Source: Pelagibacteraceae bacterium AG-422-D23 (GTDB lineage: Bacteria; Pseudomonadota; Alphaproteobacteria; Pelagibacterales; Pelagibacteraceae). From it: a stretch of DNA of 41,395 nucleotides. The translations under genes were made by a program, and so were the position numbers. A model generated the notes under the pieces. It had not been told where the DNA came from. It saw only the letters and a list, made by a program, of their open reading frames with translations, and did not search any database. This document shows, in pieces, positions 1-7,082 of the stretch. How positions within the stretch are numbered: the first letter of the stretch is position 1; each line of letters starts with the position of its first letter. Where the stretch lies: contig QCMQ01000010.1 in the NCBI GenBank assembly GCA_003213615.1, positions 1-41,395 of the forward strand, read 5' to 3'.

Positions 1-1
1 T

Positions 2-73
2 CAAGGGATTTCAGAATTATTTAAAAGTTATTGGGCCGCAACAAGAGGAAAATGGCCAGGAGAAGATAAATGA
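2..73 (+). CDS. TRAP transporter small permease subunit (DctQ family), C-terminal end only
   Basis: An open frame enters from the left edge and stops at 71-73, giving the last 23 residues of a protein. The tail (ISELFKSYWAATRGKWPG) resembles the cytoplasmic C-terminus of DctQ-type small membrane subunits, which often carry a 'WAATRGxWPGE'-like end. The stop codon overlaps the start of the TRAP large permease by 4 nt (ATGA), the usual DctQ-DctM arrangement. With so few residues the call rests mainly on this neighbour. The rest of the gene, and probably the substrate-binding protein DctP, would lie to the left of the window. Confidence 0.7.
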   Translation, partial: QGISELFKSYWAATRGKWPGEDK

Positions 74-1404
74 TAGCAGAATTAATTGATCCAGCCATTT
101 TAGGATTTATTTTAGTTGGTGTAATGCTTTTTGCAATATTTGTAGGATTTCCTATTTCATTTACTTTGATATTCTTAGGCTTTGTTTTTGGATACTTGGG
201 ATTTGGAAAATTAGTCTTTTATTTAATGACCCTCCAGTTCTCGATGGTTATGACCGAACAAACTCTCGCCGCTGTCCCGCTCTTTGTCTTTATGGGAATT
301 ATGATGGAACAAGCAGGATTAATGGAAAGATTGTTTTCTTCATTCCAAATGATGTTAGCTAAAGTAAGAGGATCTTTGTATTATGCAGTTTTATTTGTTT
401 CAGTTATTTTTGCTGCAGCAACAGGAATTGTTGGTGCATCAGTTACTATTCTTGGAATTATGGCTGCAAAATCAATGAATAGGTCAGGCTATGATGTAAG
501 ACTTGCGGCAGGTACAATTACTGCTGGAGGAACTTTAGGGATTTTAATACCACCTAGCATTATGCTTGTTGTAATGGGTCCTATAATGGAGATACCAGTT
601 ATTGACTTATTTGCAGCTGCAATTATTCCAGGAATTCTTTTAGCAGGCTTATACGCAGGTTACACAACAATTAGATGTATGATTAATCCAAAGTTAGGGC
701 CTGTAATTCCTGAGGAGATGAGATCAGCAAGTATGAAAGAGGTTTGGATTGAGTTTTTCTTAGGTTTAGTTCCTCCTGCAGCGCTGGTTTTTGCAGCATT
801 AGGGAGTATTTTGTTTGGATTTGCAACTCCAACAGAAGCAGCTGGTTGTGGTGCAATGGGAGCGTTATTACTTTCTTTAGCATATAAAAAATTAACTTTA
901 TCAAAACTTCAAGAAGCGCTTGTTAAAACTTTAGAAATCACTGCTTTAATTATGGTTTTAGTTGCAGCTTCAAACTTCTTTGGTGCTGTATTTGCTAGAT
1001 TGGGAACACCAACTTTGTTAACTGAATTTTTATTAGGTTTAGAGATGAACAAATATTTCATTCTAGCAATTGTAATGGTAGCAATATTTTTACTAGGTTG
1101 GCCATTAGAGTGGGTGCCAATTGTGATGATAATTGTACCAATAATTTTACCTTTGGTCGAAGCATTAGGTTTCAATCTAACTTGGTTTGCAATTCTGGTT
1201 GCGGTCAATCTCCAGACCGCCTGGCTATCTCCACCCGTAGCATTATCTGCATATTTTTTAAAAGGTGTAGTTCCAGAGTGGGATTTAAAAGATATTTATT
1301 ACGGAATGATGCAATTTATGGTTCTACAAGTAATAGGTTTAATTTTAATAATTATATTTCCTCAGATTGCCCTATGGTTACCAACTCTCTTATATGGACA
1401 GTAG
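70..1404 (+). CDS. TRAP transporter large permease subunit (DctM family)
   Basis: A 444-residue, highly hydrophobic protein, the normal DctM length. It forms the main membrane channel of a tripartite ATP-independent periplasmic transporter that uses an ion gradient and a periplasmic binding protein to import organic acids or related solutes. Family landmarks are visible: LAAVPLFVFMG near residues 66-76, GASVTILGIMA near 120-131, AGGTLGILIPPS near 151-162, and NLQTAWLSPP near 378-387. The PLEWVPIVMI and NLQT..SPP segments recall the branch annotated as mannitol/chloroaromatic transporters, but the substrate cannot be read from the permease. The gene is coupled to the upstream DctQ end by a 4-nt overlap. 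Two internal stretches (about 229-290 and 1202-1240) are far richer in G+C than the rest of the gene and use rare codons; both encode conserved TRAP motifs. Confidence 0.93.
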   Translation: MIAELIDPAILGFILVGVMLFAIFVGFPISFTLIFLGFVFGYLGFGKLVFYLMTLQFSMVMTEQTLAAVPLFVFMGIMMEQAGLMERLFSSFQMMLAKVRGSLYYAVLFVSVIFAAATGIVGASVTILGIMAAKSMNRSGYDVRLAAGTITAGGTLGILIPPSIMLVVMGPIMEIPVIDLFAAAIIPGILLAGLYAGYTTIRCMINPKLGPVIPEEMRSASMKEVWIEFFLGLVPPAALVFAALGSILFGFATPTEAAGCGAMGALLLSLAYKKLTLSKLQEALVKTLEITALIMVLVAASNFFGAVFARLGTPTLLTEFLLGLEMNKYFILAIVMVAIFLLGWPLEWVPIVMIIVPIILPLVEALGFNLTWFAILVAVNLQTAWLSPPVALSAYFLKGVVPEWDLKDIYYGMMQFMVLQVIGLILIIIFPQIALWLPTLLYGQ

Positions 1405-1429
1405 AATTTATTAGTTTAAAATAAATTTC

Positions 1430-2887
1430 GTGAATCAACCTAAAGTAAAATACTCTCTTTCTAATTGGGACTTAGTCACAGTTAATCCAAATTATAAAAC
1501 TTGGAATTGGAAAGATCTATTTTGTTTTTGGGGAGCAAATGTACAGAGTGTAATTGGTTTTTCGTTAATATCCTCTTTATACTTAATGTATAGTTTAAAT
1601 ATCTTTGTAGTTTTTTTTGGAATCATATTAGGATCTTTTTTCGTTTATTTATTTTCAAATATTATTGGAAAACCTTCCCAAAAATTTGGTTTACCATTTG
1701 CAGTATTGCTTAGATCCTCACTTGGATTTAATGGAGCTAAATTTTTTGGGTTAATCAGAAGTTTAGTTGGAATATTTTTATTTGGAATTCAAACTTATTT
1801 TTTGTCTAAAATTTTAGTTTACTTAATTAGAATAGTAATTTTTTCTATAGACAATTCTTTATTGCAGCAGGAAATATTTATTTTTTATTATTTTGGTATG
1901 AATATTATTGATTGGTCTGCAATAATAATCACAATTATTTTACAGACTGTATTTTTTACTGTTGGGATGCAGTACAATAAGAAAATAATTAATTTTTCAG
2001 CAATGACAGTCTATGCTGGTTTGTTGATTTTTTTCTTTGTTGTTTTATTAAGTGATGTAAAAATAACTACCGAAGCTTTTTCAAATATTTTTAATTTAAA
2101 TAATTTTTTAGATGTTAATAATTTAGCACCTTTATTAACTGTTGCTGGAACAATATTTGCCTATTTTTCAATTTTAATAATTAGTTTTGGTGATTTTTCT
2201 AGATATGTAAAAAATGAGCAAGAATTAAAAAAAGGAAACTTAAGTTTAATTTTGAATTTAATTATTTTTTCATTTTTATCTGTTTTCATTGTTATAGGGT
2301 CCGATGTTTTTCTTAATCAAAAATTTTCAGATATAGACAGAATTTTTACCAATCCAACAGATATAGTAGGAAAGTTTGATAATATACAAATAACAATAGT
2401 CGTTCTATTTTTTATTATAATTGCTTCAGCTTCTACAAATTTAGTTGCCAATTTTATCCCATCTCAATACTCTCTAATAAATTTTGCTCCTTCAATATTA
2501 AGTCTAAAAAGCGCTAGTTATTTAATTTCTATTTTTGGTTTGTTGATCGCAATCTTCTGGCTGACTATATTGAGTCAAATAGGAATTTTATCATTTGTTG
2601 ATACTTTTGGTGCTTTCTTTGGTCCTTTATTTGGAGTGATGGCAGCTGATTATTATTCAATTAAAAATCAAGAATTAAGTAATAAAGACCTATATTCTAT
2701 AGACAAAGAGAGTGCTTATTATTATTCAGGTGGTTGGCATATAAAAGGTGTTTATTCTTTAATATTAGGATTTATTTTTTCAGCGTCAACAATTTGGAAT
2801 ACTAATTTAATGTTTTTACAATCTTATGCTTGGATAATAGGTGCATTTGTTGCGTGGATGACATACTACTTGTTAGCAAAAAAATAA
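1430..2887 (+). CDS. NCS1-type nucleobase/hydantoin/allantoin permease
   Basis: A 485-residue membrane protein with about 12 hydrophobic segments, the usual size of the NCS1 family of cation symporters for cytosine, uracil, allantoin, hydantoins or thiamine. Family features are TWNWKDLFCFWGANV near residues 24-38, the FGLPFAVLLRSSLGFNGAK stretch near 87-105, LFGIQTYF near 116-123, and FGDFSRY near 249-255. It starts with GTG (1430), 25 nt after the TRAP permease stop; no in-frame ATG gives a full family N-terminus. The gene is followed after 5 nt by a short-chain dehydrogenase, so TRAP, NCS1 and SDR genes probably share a transcript. The substrate is unresolved. It is very AT-rich. Confidence 0.85.
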   Translation: MNQPKVKYSLSNWDLVTVNPNYKTWNWKDLFCFWGANVQSVIGFSLISSLYLMYSLNIFVVFFGIILGSFFVYLFSNIIGKPSQKFGLPFAVLLRSSLGFNGAKFFGLIRSLVGIFLFGIQTYFLSKILVYLIRIVIFSIDNSLLQQEIFIFYYFGMNIIDWSAIIITIILQTVFFTVGMQYNKKIINFSAMTVYAGLLIFFFVVLLSDVKITTEAFSNIFNLNNFLDVNNLAPLLTVAGTIFAYFSILIISFGDFSRYVKNEQELKKGNLSLILNLIIFSFLSVFIVIGSDVFLNQKFSDIDRIFTNPTDIVGKFDNIQITIVVLFFIIIASASTNLVANFIPSQYSLINFAPSILSLKSASYLISIFGLLIAIFWLTILSQIGILSFVDTFGAFFGPLFGVMAADYYSIKNQELSNKDLYSIDKESAYYYSGGWHIKGVYSLILGFIFSASTIWNTNLMFLQSYAWIIGAFVAWMTYYLLAKK

Positions 2888-2892
2888 TTTTA

Positions 2893-3639
2893 ATGCACAC
2901 ATTTGATTTTAAAAATAGAACAGCTGTAGTTACTGGTGGAGCCCAAGGGTTTGGTTTAGATGTTGCAAAAAGATTTTTAGAGTCTGGTGCTAAAGTATTT
3001 ATATGGGATATCGATGAAAAGCTTCTTAAATCAGCAGTTGATGAAGTAAAAAACCCTAATTTATTTTACAATGTCGTTGATATATCAAATTATCAAGATG
3101 TAGAGAAAAACGTTGCAGACATAACCTCAAAATCAAATATAGATATTTTAATCAATAATGCCGGGATAACAGGTCCTACAGGTCCTTTATGGGAGTATGA
3201 TGTCGATATGTGGAATAAAATAGTACAGATAAATTTAATAGGTACTTTCAACTGCTGCCGAGCGATTGTCCCAAATATGATTAAAAACAATTATGGAAGA
3301 ATTGTTAATGTAGCTTCCGTTGCAGGTAAAGATGGTAATGCAAATGCAAGCGCGTATAGCTCAGGAAAAGCTGGCGCAATTGGGTTAACGAAAGCTTTGG
3401 GTAAAGAATTAGCTGACAAAGATATAGCTGTAAACGCTGTCACCCCAGCAGGTGCTAAAACTAGAATTTTAGATCAAATGAGTAAAGAGCATGTACAAAG
3501 AATGTTGTCAAAGGTGCCAAGAGGAAGATTTCTTGAAATACATGAGTTTACCTCACTAGTTTGCTGGCTTTCTTCACAAGAAAACACTTTTTCTACAGCT
3601 GCGGTATTTGATATTAGTGGTGGTAGATCCACATATTAG
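2893..3639 (+). CDS. Short-chain dehydrogenase/reductase (classical SDR, FabG-like)
   Basis: A 248-residue protein with a complete classical SDR signature. It has the NAD(P)-binding glycine motif TGGAQGFG at residues 14-21, D39 at the end of the second strand region (suggesting NAD(H) preference), NNAG at 88-91, N114, and the catalytic S142, Y155 and K159. It should oxidise or reduce a hydroxyl/keto substrate in the cytoplasm. The reading frame is open further upstream to an ATG at 2830 inside the permease gene. I chose the ATG at 2893 because SDR homology begins just after it and it lies 5 nt past the permease stop. Co-location with two transporters suggests a catabolic role for an imported compound, but the substrate is unknown. 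It could equally be annotated 3-oxoacyl-ACP reductase by similarity. Confidence 0.92.
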   Translation: MHTFDFKNRTAVVTGGAQGFGLDVAKRFLESGAKVFIWDIDEKLLKSAVDEVKNPNLFYNVVDISNYQDVEKNVADITSKSNIDILINNAGITGPTGPLWEYDVDMWNKIVQINLIGTFNCCRAIVPNMIKNNYGRIVNVASVAGKDGNANASAYSSGKAGAIGLTKALGKELADKDIAVNAVTPAGAKTRILDQMSKEHVQRMLSKVPRGRFLEIHEFTSLVCWLSSQENTFSTAAVFDISGGRSTY

Positions 3640-3641
3640 TG

Positions 3642-3773
3642 TCAAAAATTTGAAACTATTTTTCGATCTTTATTTTGATTTTTAATAGAATTTTTACCCA
3701 TAACTGGTGCTGTGATCATTATTGACCAATATATAAGAAGTATAAACACAGAAATTATTTTCATATAACTCAT
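3642..3773 (-). CDS. Possible small membrane protein, 43 aa (unannotated)
   Basis: This ORF is too short for usual gene callers. On the minus strand an ATG at 3773 opens 43 codons ending with TGA at 3642-3644. The product begins MSYMKIISVFILLIYW, has one hydrophobic helix over about residues 5-25 (ISVFILLIYWSIMITAPVM), then a polar, lysine-rich tail. A second ATG at 3764 (M4) could be the true start. It fills most of the 214-nt gap between the SDR gene and the DUF3047 gene, and its end lies 2 nt from the convergent SDR stop. There is no convincing Shine-Dalgarno sequence. The single helix followed by a basic tail is what makes it plausible. Function unknown. Confidence 0.45.
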   Translation of the reverse strand: MSYMKIISVFILLIYWSIMITAPVMGKNSIKNQNKDRKIVSNF

Positions 3774-3853
3774 TTAACAATCAATTTTGCATTTAGAATG
3801 TTGAAATTGTGACTGAATATTGAATTTATAAATAATCTATCTATAAGAAGAAC

Positions 3854-4504
3854 ATGTTAAAAATTTTTTTTATTTTAATTACATCTTTACTCTTTCTTAG
3901 TTCTGCAAATTCAGAAACTGTAAAAGTTTTTGAATTTACTGAGAAAGAATTGTCAGCACTTGAAATACGTAAAGTAAGAGGAGCAGATAACAAAACAGTT
4001 TATTCTGTCGGATCAAATGAGAATGGTAATTATTTCAAAGCCGTAGCTGATAATGCTGCTTCAGGCCTTGGAAAAGAGATCAAAATTGACCTAAATAAAA
4101 CACCTTTTATCAATATTACATGGAAAATTGAGAAGGATCTTCAAGGAATTAAGGAGAATACGAAAAAAGGACATGATTATGCCGCCCGTGTTTTTGCGAT
4201 TAAAAAAACTGGAGCTACACCTTTATCAAATAGAGCGATTAATTATGTTTTTTCGAGTAATAGTGAAGTTGGTGAAAATAGACCCAGTCCATATACAAAA
4301 AAATCAATAGATAATGTATTAGCAACTACTAAAGACAACTTAAATGAATGGGTAACAGTAAAAGCCAATGTTAAGGAAGATTTTAAAAAATTTCATGATC
4401 TAGATGTGAATGAACTAGATGGTTTGGCTATAATGGCTGATACTGATAATTCTAAAATGAAATCAATTTCTTATTTTCAGAATATTTATTTTTCAGCAGA
4501 TTAA
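3854..4504 (+). CDS. DUF3047 family secreted protein
   Basis: A 216-residue protein with a clear signal peptide: a lysine at residue 3, a hydrophobic core to about 16, and a likely cleavage after ANS at residue 20. The mature part matches my recollection of DUF3047, a beta-rich domain of unknown function found in proteobacterial periplasmic proteins. Visible landmarks are a 'W.i..dl' strand (ITWKIEKDL), DYAARVFAI, the INYVFSSN segment, and a C-terminal AIMADTDNSK segment close to the family's usual 'IMtDtDnt' motif. No catalytic function is established for the family. It stands alone: the flanking intergenic regions contain only short opposite-strand ORFs, so it probably has its own promoter within 3774-3853. 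Confidence 0.8.
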   Translation: MLKIFFILITSLLFLSSANSETVKVFEFTEKELSALEIRKVRGADNKTVYSVGSNENGNYFKAVADNAASGLGKEIKIDLNKTPFINITWKIEKDLQGIKENTKKGHDYAARVFAIKKTGATPLSNRAINYVFSSNSEVGENRPSPYTKKSIDNVLATTKDNLNEWVTVKANVKEDFKKFHDLDVNELDGLAIMADTDNSKMKSISYFQNIYFSAD

Positions 4505-4645
4505 TTAATATTTTAGATACTTTTTTAATCCAATACTTAAAAACGATAATAAAATAGCTGCAATAACATCAGCGATTGGAATTGCATTTGGAAATCCAAA
4601 GTTCCATATAATTACTCCGATTAACCAAATTATATAAATTTTCAT
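4505..4645 (-). CDS. Possible small membrane protein, 46 aa (unannotated)
   Basis: A minus-strand ORF from ATG at 4645 to TAA at 4505-4507, abutting the stop of the convergent DUF3047 gene. The product starts MKIYIIWLIGVIIWNFG, then PNAIPIADVIAAILL, and ends GLKKYLKY. It reads as two short hydrophobic helices separated by a proline-containing turn (FPNAIP) with a basic C-terminus, a composition typical of a real small inner-membrane protein. It fills most of the gap between the DUF3047 and YbgC genes. No clear Shine-Dalgarno sequence precedes the start, but such sites are often weak in this kind of genome. Function unknown. Confidence 0.6.
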   Translation of the reverse strand: MKIYIIWLIGVIIWNFGFPNAIPIADVIAAILLSFLSIGLKKYLKY

Positions 4646-4702
4646 CTTGGATATTATATCTTAGTTTCTATTAAATTTTTATTTATTTGATATTATTAAT
4701 TT

Positions 4703-5116
4703 ATGCATAAAAACTTTACTCATAATGTTAAAGTGTATTATGAGGACACAGACGCTGGTGGAGTAGTGTACTATGCTAACTATTTAAAATATTTAGAAAG
4801 AGCTAGAACTGAAGCGTTATCAACTATTGGATTAAGCAATACAAAAATAAAAAATAATTTTGGTGCTCTTATAATTGTTAAATCGTGCAATATTGAATAT
4901 AAAAAATCTGCATATTTAGAAGATGATTTACAAATTAAATCTTTTATAGACTCTACTTCAAAAACTTCTTTTTTAATGAACCAATCAATATTTAAAGATG
5001 AGGAATTGATCGTAGAAGCTAAAATTCATCTAGTATTTATAAATGAAAAATTTAAGCCAGTTAAAATTCCAGAAAAAATCTTTTTAGACTTTAAACCCTA
5101 TACTTCTAGTTCATAG
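4703..5116 (+). CDS. ybgC: Acyl-CoA thioesterase, YbgC/4-hydroxybenzoyl-CoA thioesterase family
   Basis: A 137-residue hot-dog-fold thioesterase. The signature YYEDTDAGGVVYYANYLKY spans residues 12-30, with D17 as the expected catalytic aspartate, followed by ERARTE at 32-37. Family members hydrolyse short acyl-CoA or acyl-ACP thioesters in the cytoplasm. ybgC is commonly the first gene of the tol-pal cluster, but here no tolQ follows: the next gene is on the opposite strand and its end overlaps ybgC by 11 nt. The start is the only ATG that precedes the conserved domain at the right distance. Confidence 0.92.
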   Translation: MHKNFTHNVKVYYEDTDAGGVVYYANYLKYLERARTEALSTIGLSNTKIKNNFGALIIVKSCNIEYKKSAYLEDDLQIKSFIDSTSKTSFLMNQSIFKDEELIVEAKIHLVFINEKFKPVKIPEKIFLDFKPYTSSS

Positions 5117-5786
5117 ATATTTTTTTAGCTTTTTTAAATAAATCCACAATCATTCTTTCAGATATAAGTTTAGTATTTACATTTCTGGGGCTAGGGTGAT
5201 AACAGGCAATTAGTTTAATATTTCCTGGTAGTAAATAGGATTTTCCGTGAATAAATTTTATCTTTTCTTTTAAATTATTTTTTTTTTTATAAAATTTAAC
5301 ACAGTTATCAAATGCCACTTTTCCCAATGCAATAATAATTTTTAATTTTTTTAAATTATAAATCTCACTATCAAAGTATTTTGAACAATTATTAAGCTCT
5401 TCTATTTTAGGTTTGTCTCCTGGAGGAACACATTTTAAAATATTTGTTATATATGTTGATTTCAATTTAAGACCATCATTTAGATTTTCTGAATTTGGTT
5501 GGTTTGAAATTTTAGCTTTAAATAAACATTTAAATAAAAAATCTCCAGATTTATCACCTGTGAACGCTCTTCCTGTTCGTGTACCACCATGGGCTGCTGG
5601 GGCCAATCCAAGTATTAAAATTTTTGCATCAATTTCACCAAAACCTGTAACTGGTTTTCCCCAGTAGGTTTCATTTATATTTTGCTTTCTTTTTTCTGTT
5701 GAAATTTTTTTTATAAAATTAACAAGCCTTGGACATTTTTTACATTTAAGAATTGTTTTATTTAAACTATCTATTTTAATATCCAT
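5106..5786 (-). CDS. Uracil-DNA glycosylase, family 5 (UDGb type), 4Fe-4S
   Basis: A 226-residue protein with the features of iron-sulfur uracil-DNA glycosylases: cysteines C15 and C18 (CKKC), C119 and C134, which would hold a [4Fe-4S] cluster; motif A, GLAPAAHGGTRTGRAFTGD, at residues 60-78; and the C-terminal HPSPRNVN motif at 197-204. The AAHGG active-site form, without the acidic residue of family 4, points to family 5 (UDGb), which removes uracil and some other deaminated bases such as hypoxanthine. No typical Ung (family 1) is seen in the window. The gene overlaps the end of convergent ybgC by 11 nt, and its start lies only 2 nt from the start of the divergent phosphatase gene. A family 4 assignment is the main alternative. 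Confidence 0.88.
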   Translation of the reverse strand: MDIKIDSLNKTILKCKKCPRLVNFIKKISTEKRKQNINETYWGKPVTGFGEIDAKILILGLAPAAHGGTRTGRAFTGDKSGDFLFKCLFKAKISNQPNSENLNDGLKLKSTYITNILKCVPPGDKPKIEELNNCSKYFDSEIYNLKKLKIIIALGKVAFDNCVKFYKKKNNLKEKIKFIHGKSYLLPGNIKLIACYHPSPRNVNTKLISERMIVDLFKKAKKISMN

Positions 5787-5788
5787 AA

Positions 5789-6346
5789 ATGAAAATTTTA
5801 AATTATTTAGTCATAATATTTATATGCATTAATACCTCAGTTAAAGCAGATTCAAAAAAAACTTTAATAAATGAATTGCAAAAGGGTGGAAAATTAATTT
5901 TTATAAGACATGCTTATGCTCCTGGTGGCGGTGATCCAGACAATTTTGATATTAACGATTGTACAACCCAAAGAAATTTAAGTGATAGCGGTAGATTTCA
6001 ATCAAAAAAAATTGGAGATTTTTTTGAGGAAAATAAAATTTTAATTGGAAAAGTTTATTCTAGTGAATGGTGTCGATGTAAAGAAACAGCATCTATTGCC
6101 TTTAAAGAATATGAAACTAAAAATTTTCTAAACTCATTTTTTAGTGCAAAATTTGTCAATAATAGAAAAAAGCAAATTATTGATTTTTATAAATTTATTA
6201 GCACTTGGGATAAAGATCAAAATTTAGTTTTTGTTACACATTATGTAGTGATTTCAGAAATTTTAAATTATGCACCATCATCTGGAGAGATTGTTGTTTC
6301 GGATAAAAGTTTAAAAGTTATTGATACTTTAGAAATTGAATATTAA
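5789..6346 (+). CDS. Secreted histidine phosphatase family protein
   Basis: A 185-residue protein with an N-terminal signal sequence (hydrophobic residues about 4-16, likely cleavage after VKA at 20). The phosphatase signature is FIRHAYAPGGGDP at 38-50, with H41 as the phospho-accepting histidine. R63 and R96 are candidate phosphate pocket residues, and the second histidine is H151 in VTHYVVI. The branch resembles periplasmic 'histidine phosphatase family' proteins with a C-R-C stretch (EWCRCKET) rather than phosphoglycerate mutase. The substrate is unknown; phosphate scavenging or polyphosphate/phosphosugar hydrolysis is possible. Its start is 2 nt from the divergent glycosylase start, so each promoter must lie inside the other gene. 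A small basic ORF follows after 11 nt. Confidence 0.85.
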   Translation: MKILNYLVIIFICINTSVKADSKKTLINELQKGGKLIFIRHAYAPGGGDPDNFDINDCTTQRNLSDSGRFQSKKIGDFFEENKILIGKVYSSEWCRCKETASIAFKEYETKNFLNSFFSAKFVNNRKKQIIDFYKFISTWDKDQNLVFVTHYVVISEILNYAPSSGEIVVSDKSLKVIDTLEIEY

Positions 6347-6357
6347 AGTTAATTATC

Positions 6358-6495
6358 ATGTCATCTAAAAGAGCAATGAGACAAGCACAAAAACAAGCAT
6401 ACGCAAAGCATCGTTCAAATATTACAAATAGTAGATTTGAACTTAAGAAAAAATTTATTACCAAAAATAAAGAAGAAAAAAAAAATAAAAACTAA
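6358..6495 (+). CDS. Possible small basic protein, 45 aa (unannotated)
   Basis: An ATG at 6358 opens 45 codons ending in TAA at 6493-6495. The product begins MSSKRAMRQAQKQAYAKHRS and is strongly basic throughout (many K and R, few acids until a KEEKK stretch), with no hydrophobic segment. That composition suggests an RNA- or ribosome-associated small protein. It starts 11 nt after the histidine phosphatase stop and so is probably co-transcribed with it; its stop overlaps the end of the convergent secreted-protein gene by 4 nt. Lysine-rich ORFs can arise by chance in A-rich DNA, but the first 28 residues use varied codons (Q, A, R, H, Y, S) rather than only AAA/AAT. Confidence 0.6.
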   Translation: MSSKRAMRQAQKQAYAKHRSNITNSRFELKKKFITKNKEEKKNKN

Positions 6496-6914
6496 CTTTC
6501 TTGATCAAATTTCTCTATTTTTTTACAAGTAGAGATTTTAGATAAACTTTCTACATCATTCAAAACAGCCTTAACAAATATTTCTGGTTTATCTTTTTCA
6601 AATAAAATTTGAGTATAAAACTGAGGATACCCATGTTTTAATGTAAGTATTTTTCCATTTTCCTTATAAATATTTCTCACATAGGAGTTTTTCTTTTTAA
6701 CGCTTAAATCGGTGATCTTATATTTTTGATAAGTTTTTTCATTATAAACATAATTACGTGTCATAATTAATTCATTAAGATTTAAAATATATTCATTTTT
6801 TAAAAAACCGTCCTCTTTATGATCACATTTGCTCAATACAATTATTTCTGAGTGAGAATTAAAGGATATAAAAAAAAATGATAAAAAAAATATTAAAAAC
6901 TTATTTTCTCTCAT
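6492..6914 (-). CDS. Secreted protein of unknown function
   Basis: A 140-residue protein that I do not recognise. It has an obvious signal peptide (MRENKF, then a phenylalanine-rich hydrophobic core to about residue 18, likely cleavage near SHS-E at 22-23). The mature part has two cysteines, C30 and C129 (CDHKEDG and ISTCKK), which could form a disulfide in the periplasm. The middle is rich in beta-prone residues (YVYNEKTYQKYKITDL). Its start codon lies inside the last codons of the upstream 57-aa membrane ORF (overlap 6901-6914), so the two are probably translationally coupled in a minus-strand operon led by the DUF1289 gene. Confidence 0.7.
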   Translation of the reverse strand: MRENKFLIFFLSFFFISFNSHSEIIVLSKCDHKEDGFLKNEYILNLNELIMTRNYVYNEKTYQKYKITDLSVKKKNSYVRNIYKENGKILTLKHGYPQFYTQILFEKDKPEIFVKAVLNDVESLSKISTCKKIEKFDQES

Positions 6915-7074
6915 TTTTATCTACAAAAAATAAAGCTATAATAAATATTACAGTCCACGCAAATATAGACAATGTTTTTAAAGGAGTGGTATTTGCACCC
7001 CAAACATCAAAGAATAAAGCACCAATAATTATACCTATAGCATAGATAATACTTACAATTTTAACTTTACTCAT
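6901..7074 (-). CDS. Small two-helix membrane protein, 57 aa (unannotated)
   Basis: A minus-strand ORF from ATG at 7074 to TAA at 6901-6903. The product begins MSKVKIVSIIYAIGIIIGAL, with a first hydrophobic helix at about residues 5-22, a loop FDVWGANTTPLK, a second helix at about 35-51 (SIFAWTVIFIIALFFV), and a charged end DKNERK. This is a convincing two-pass inner-membrane protein with positively charged ends, so both termini probably face the cytoplasm. It starts 8 nt after the DUF1289 stop and overlaps the next secreted-protein gene by 14 nt, forming a tight three-gene unit. I do not recognise the family. Confidence 0.72.
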   Translation of the reverse strand: MSKVKIVSIIYAIGIIIGALFFDVWGANTTPLKTLSIFAWTVIFIIALFFVDKNERK

Positions 7075-7082
7075 AGTTAATA

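Noticed and set aside
2830..2892. An upstream in-frame ATG that would lengthen the SDR gene by 21 codons
   Set aside because: The extra part overlaps the permease gene and has no SDR similarity; the ATG at 2893 gives the normal N-terminus.
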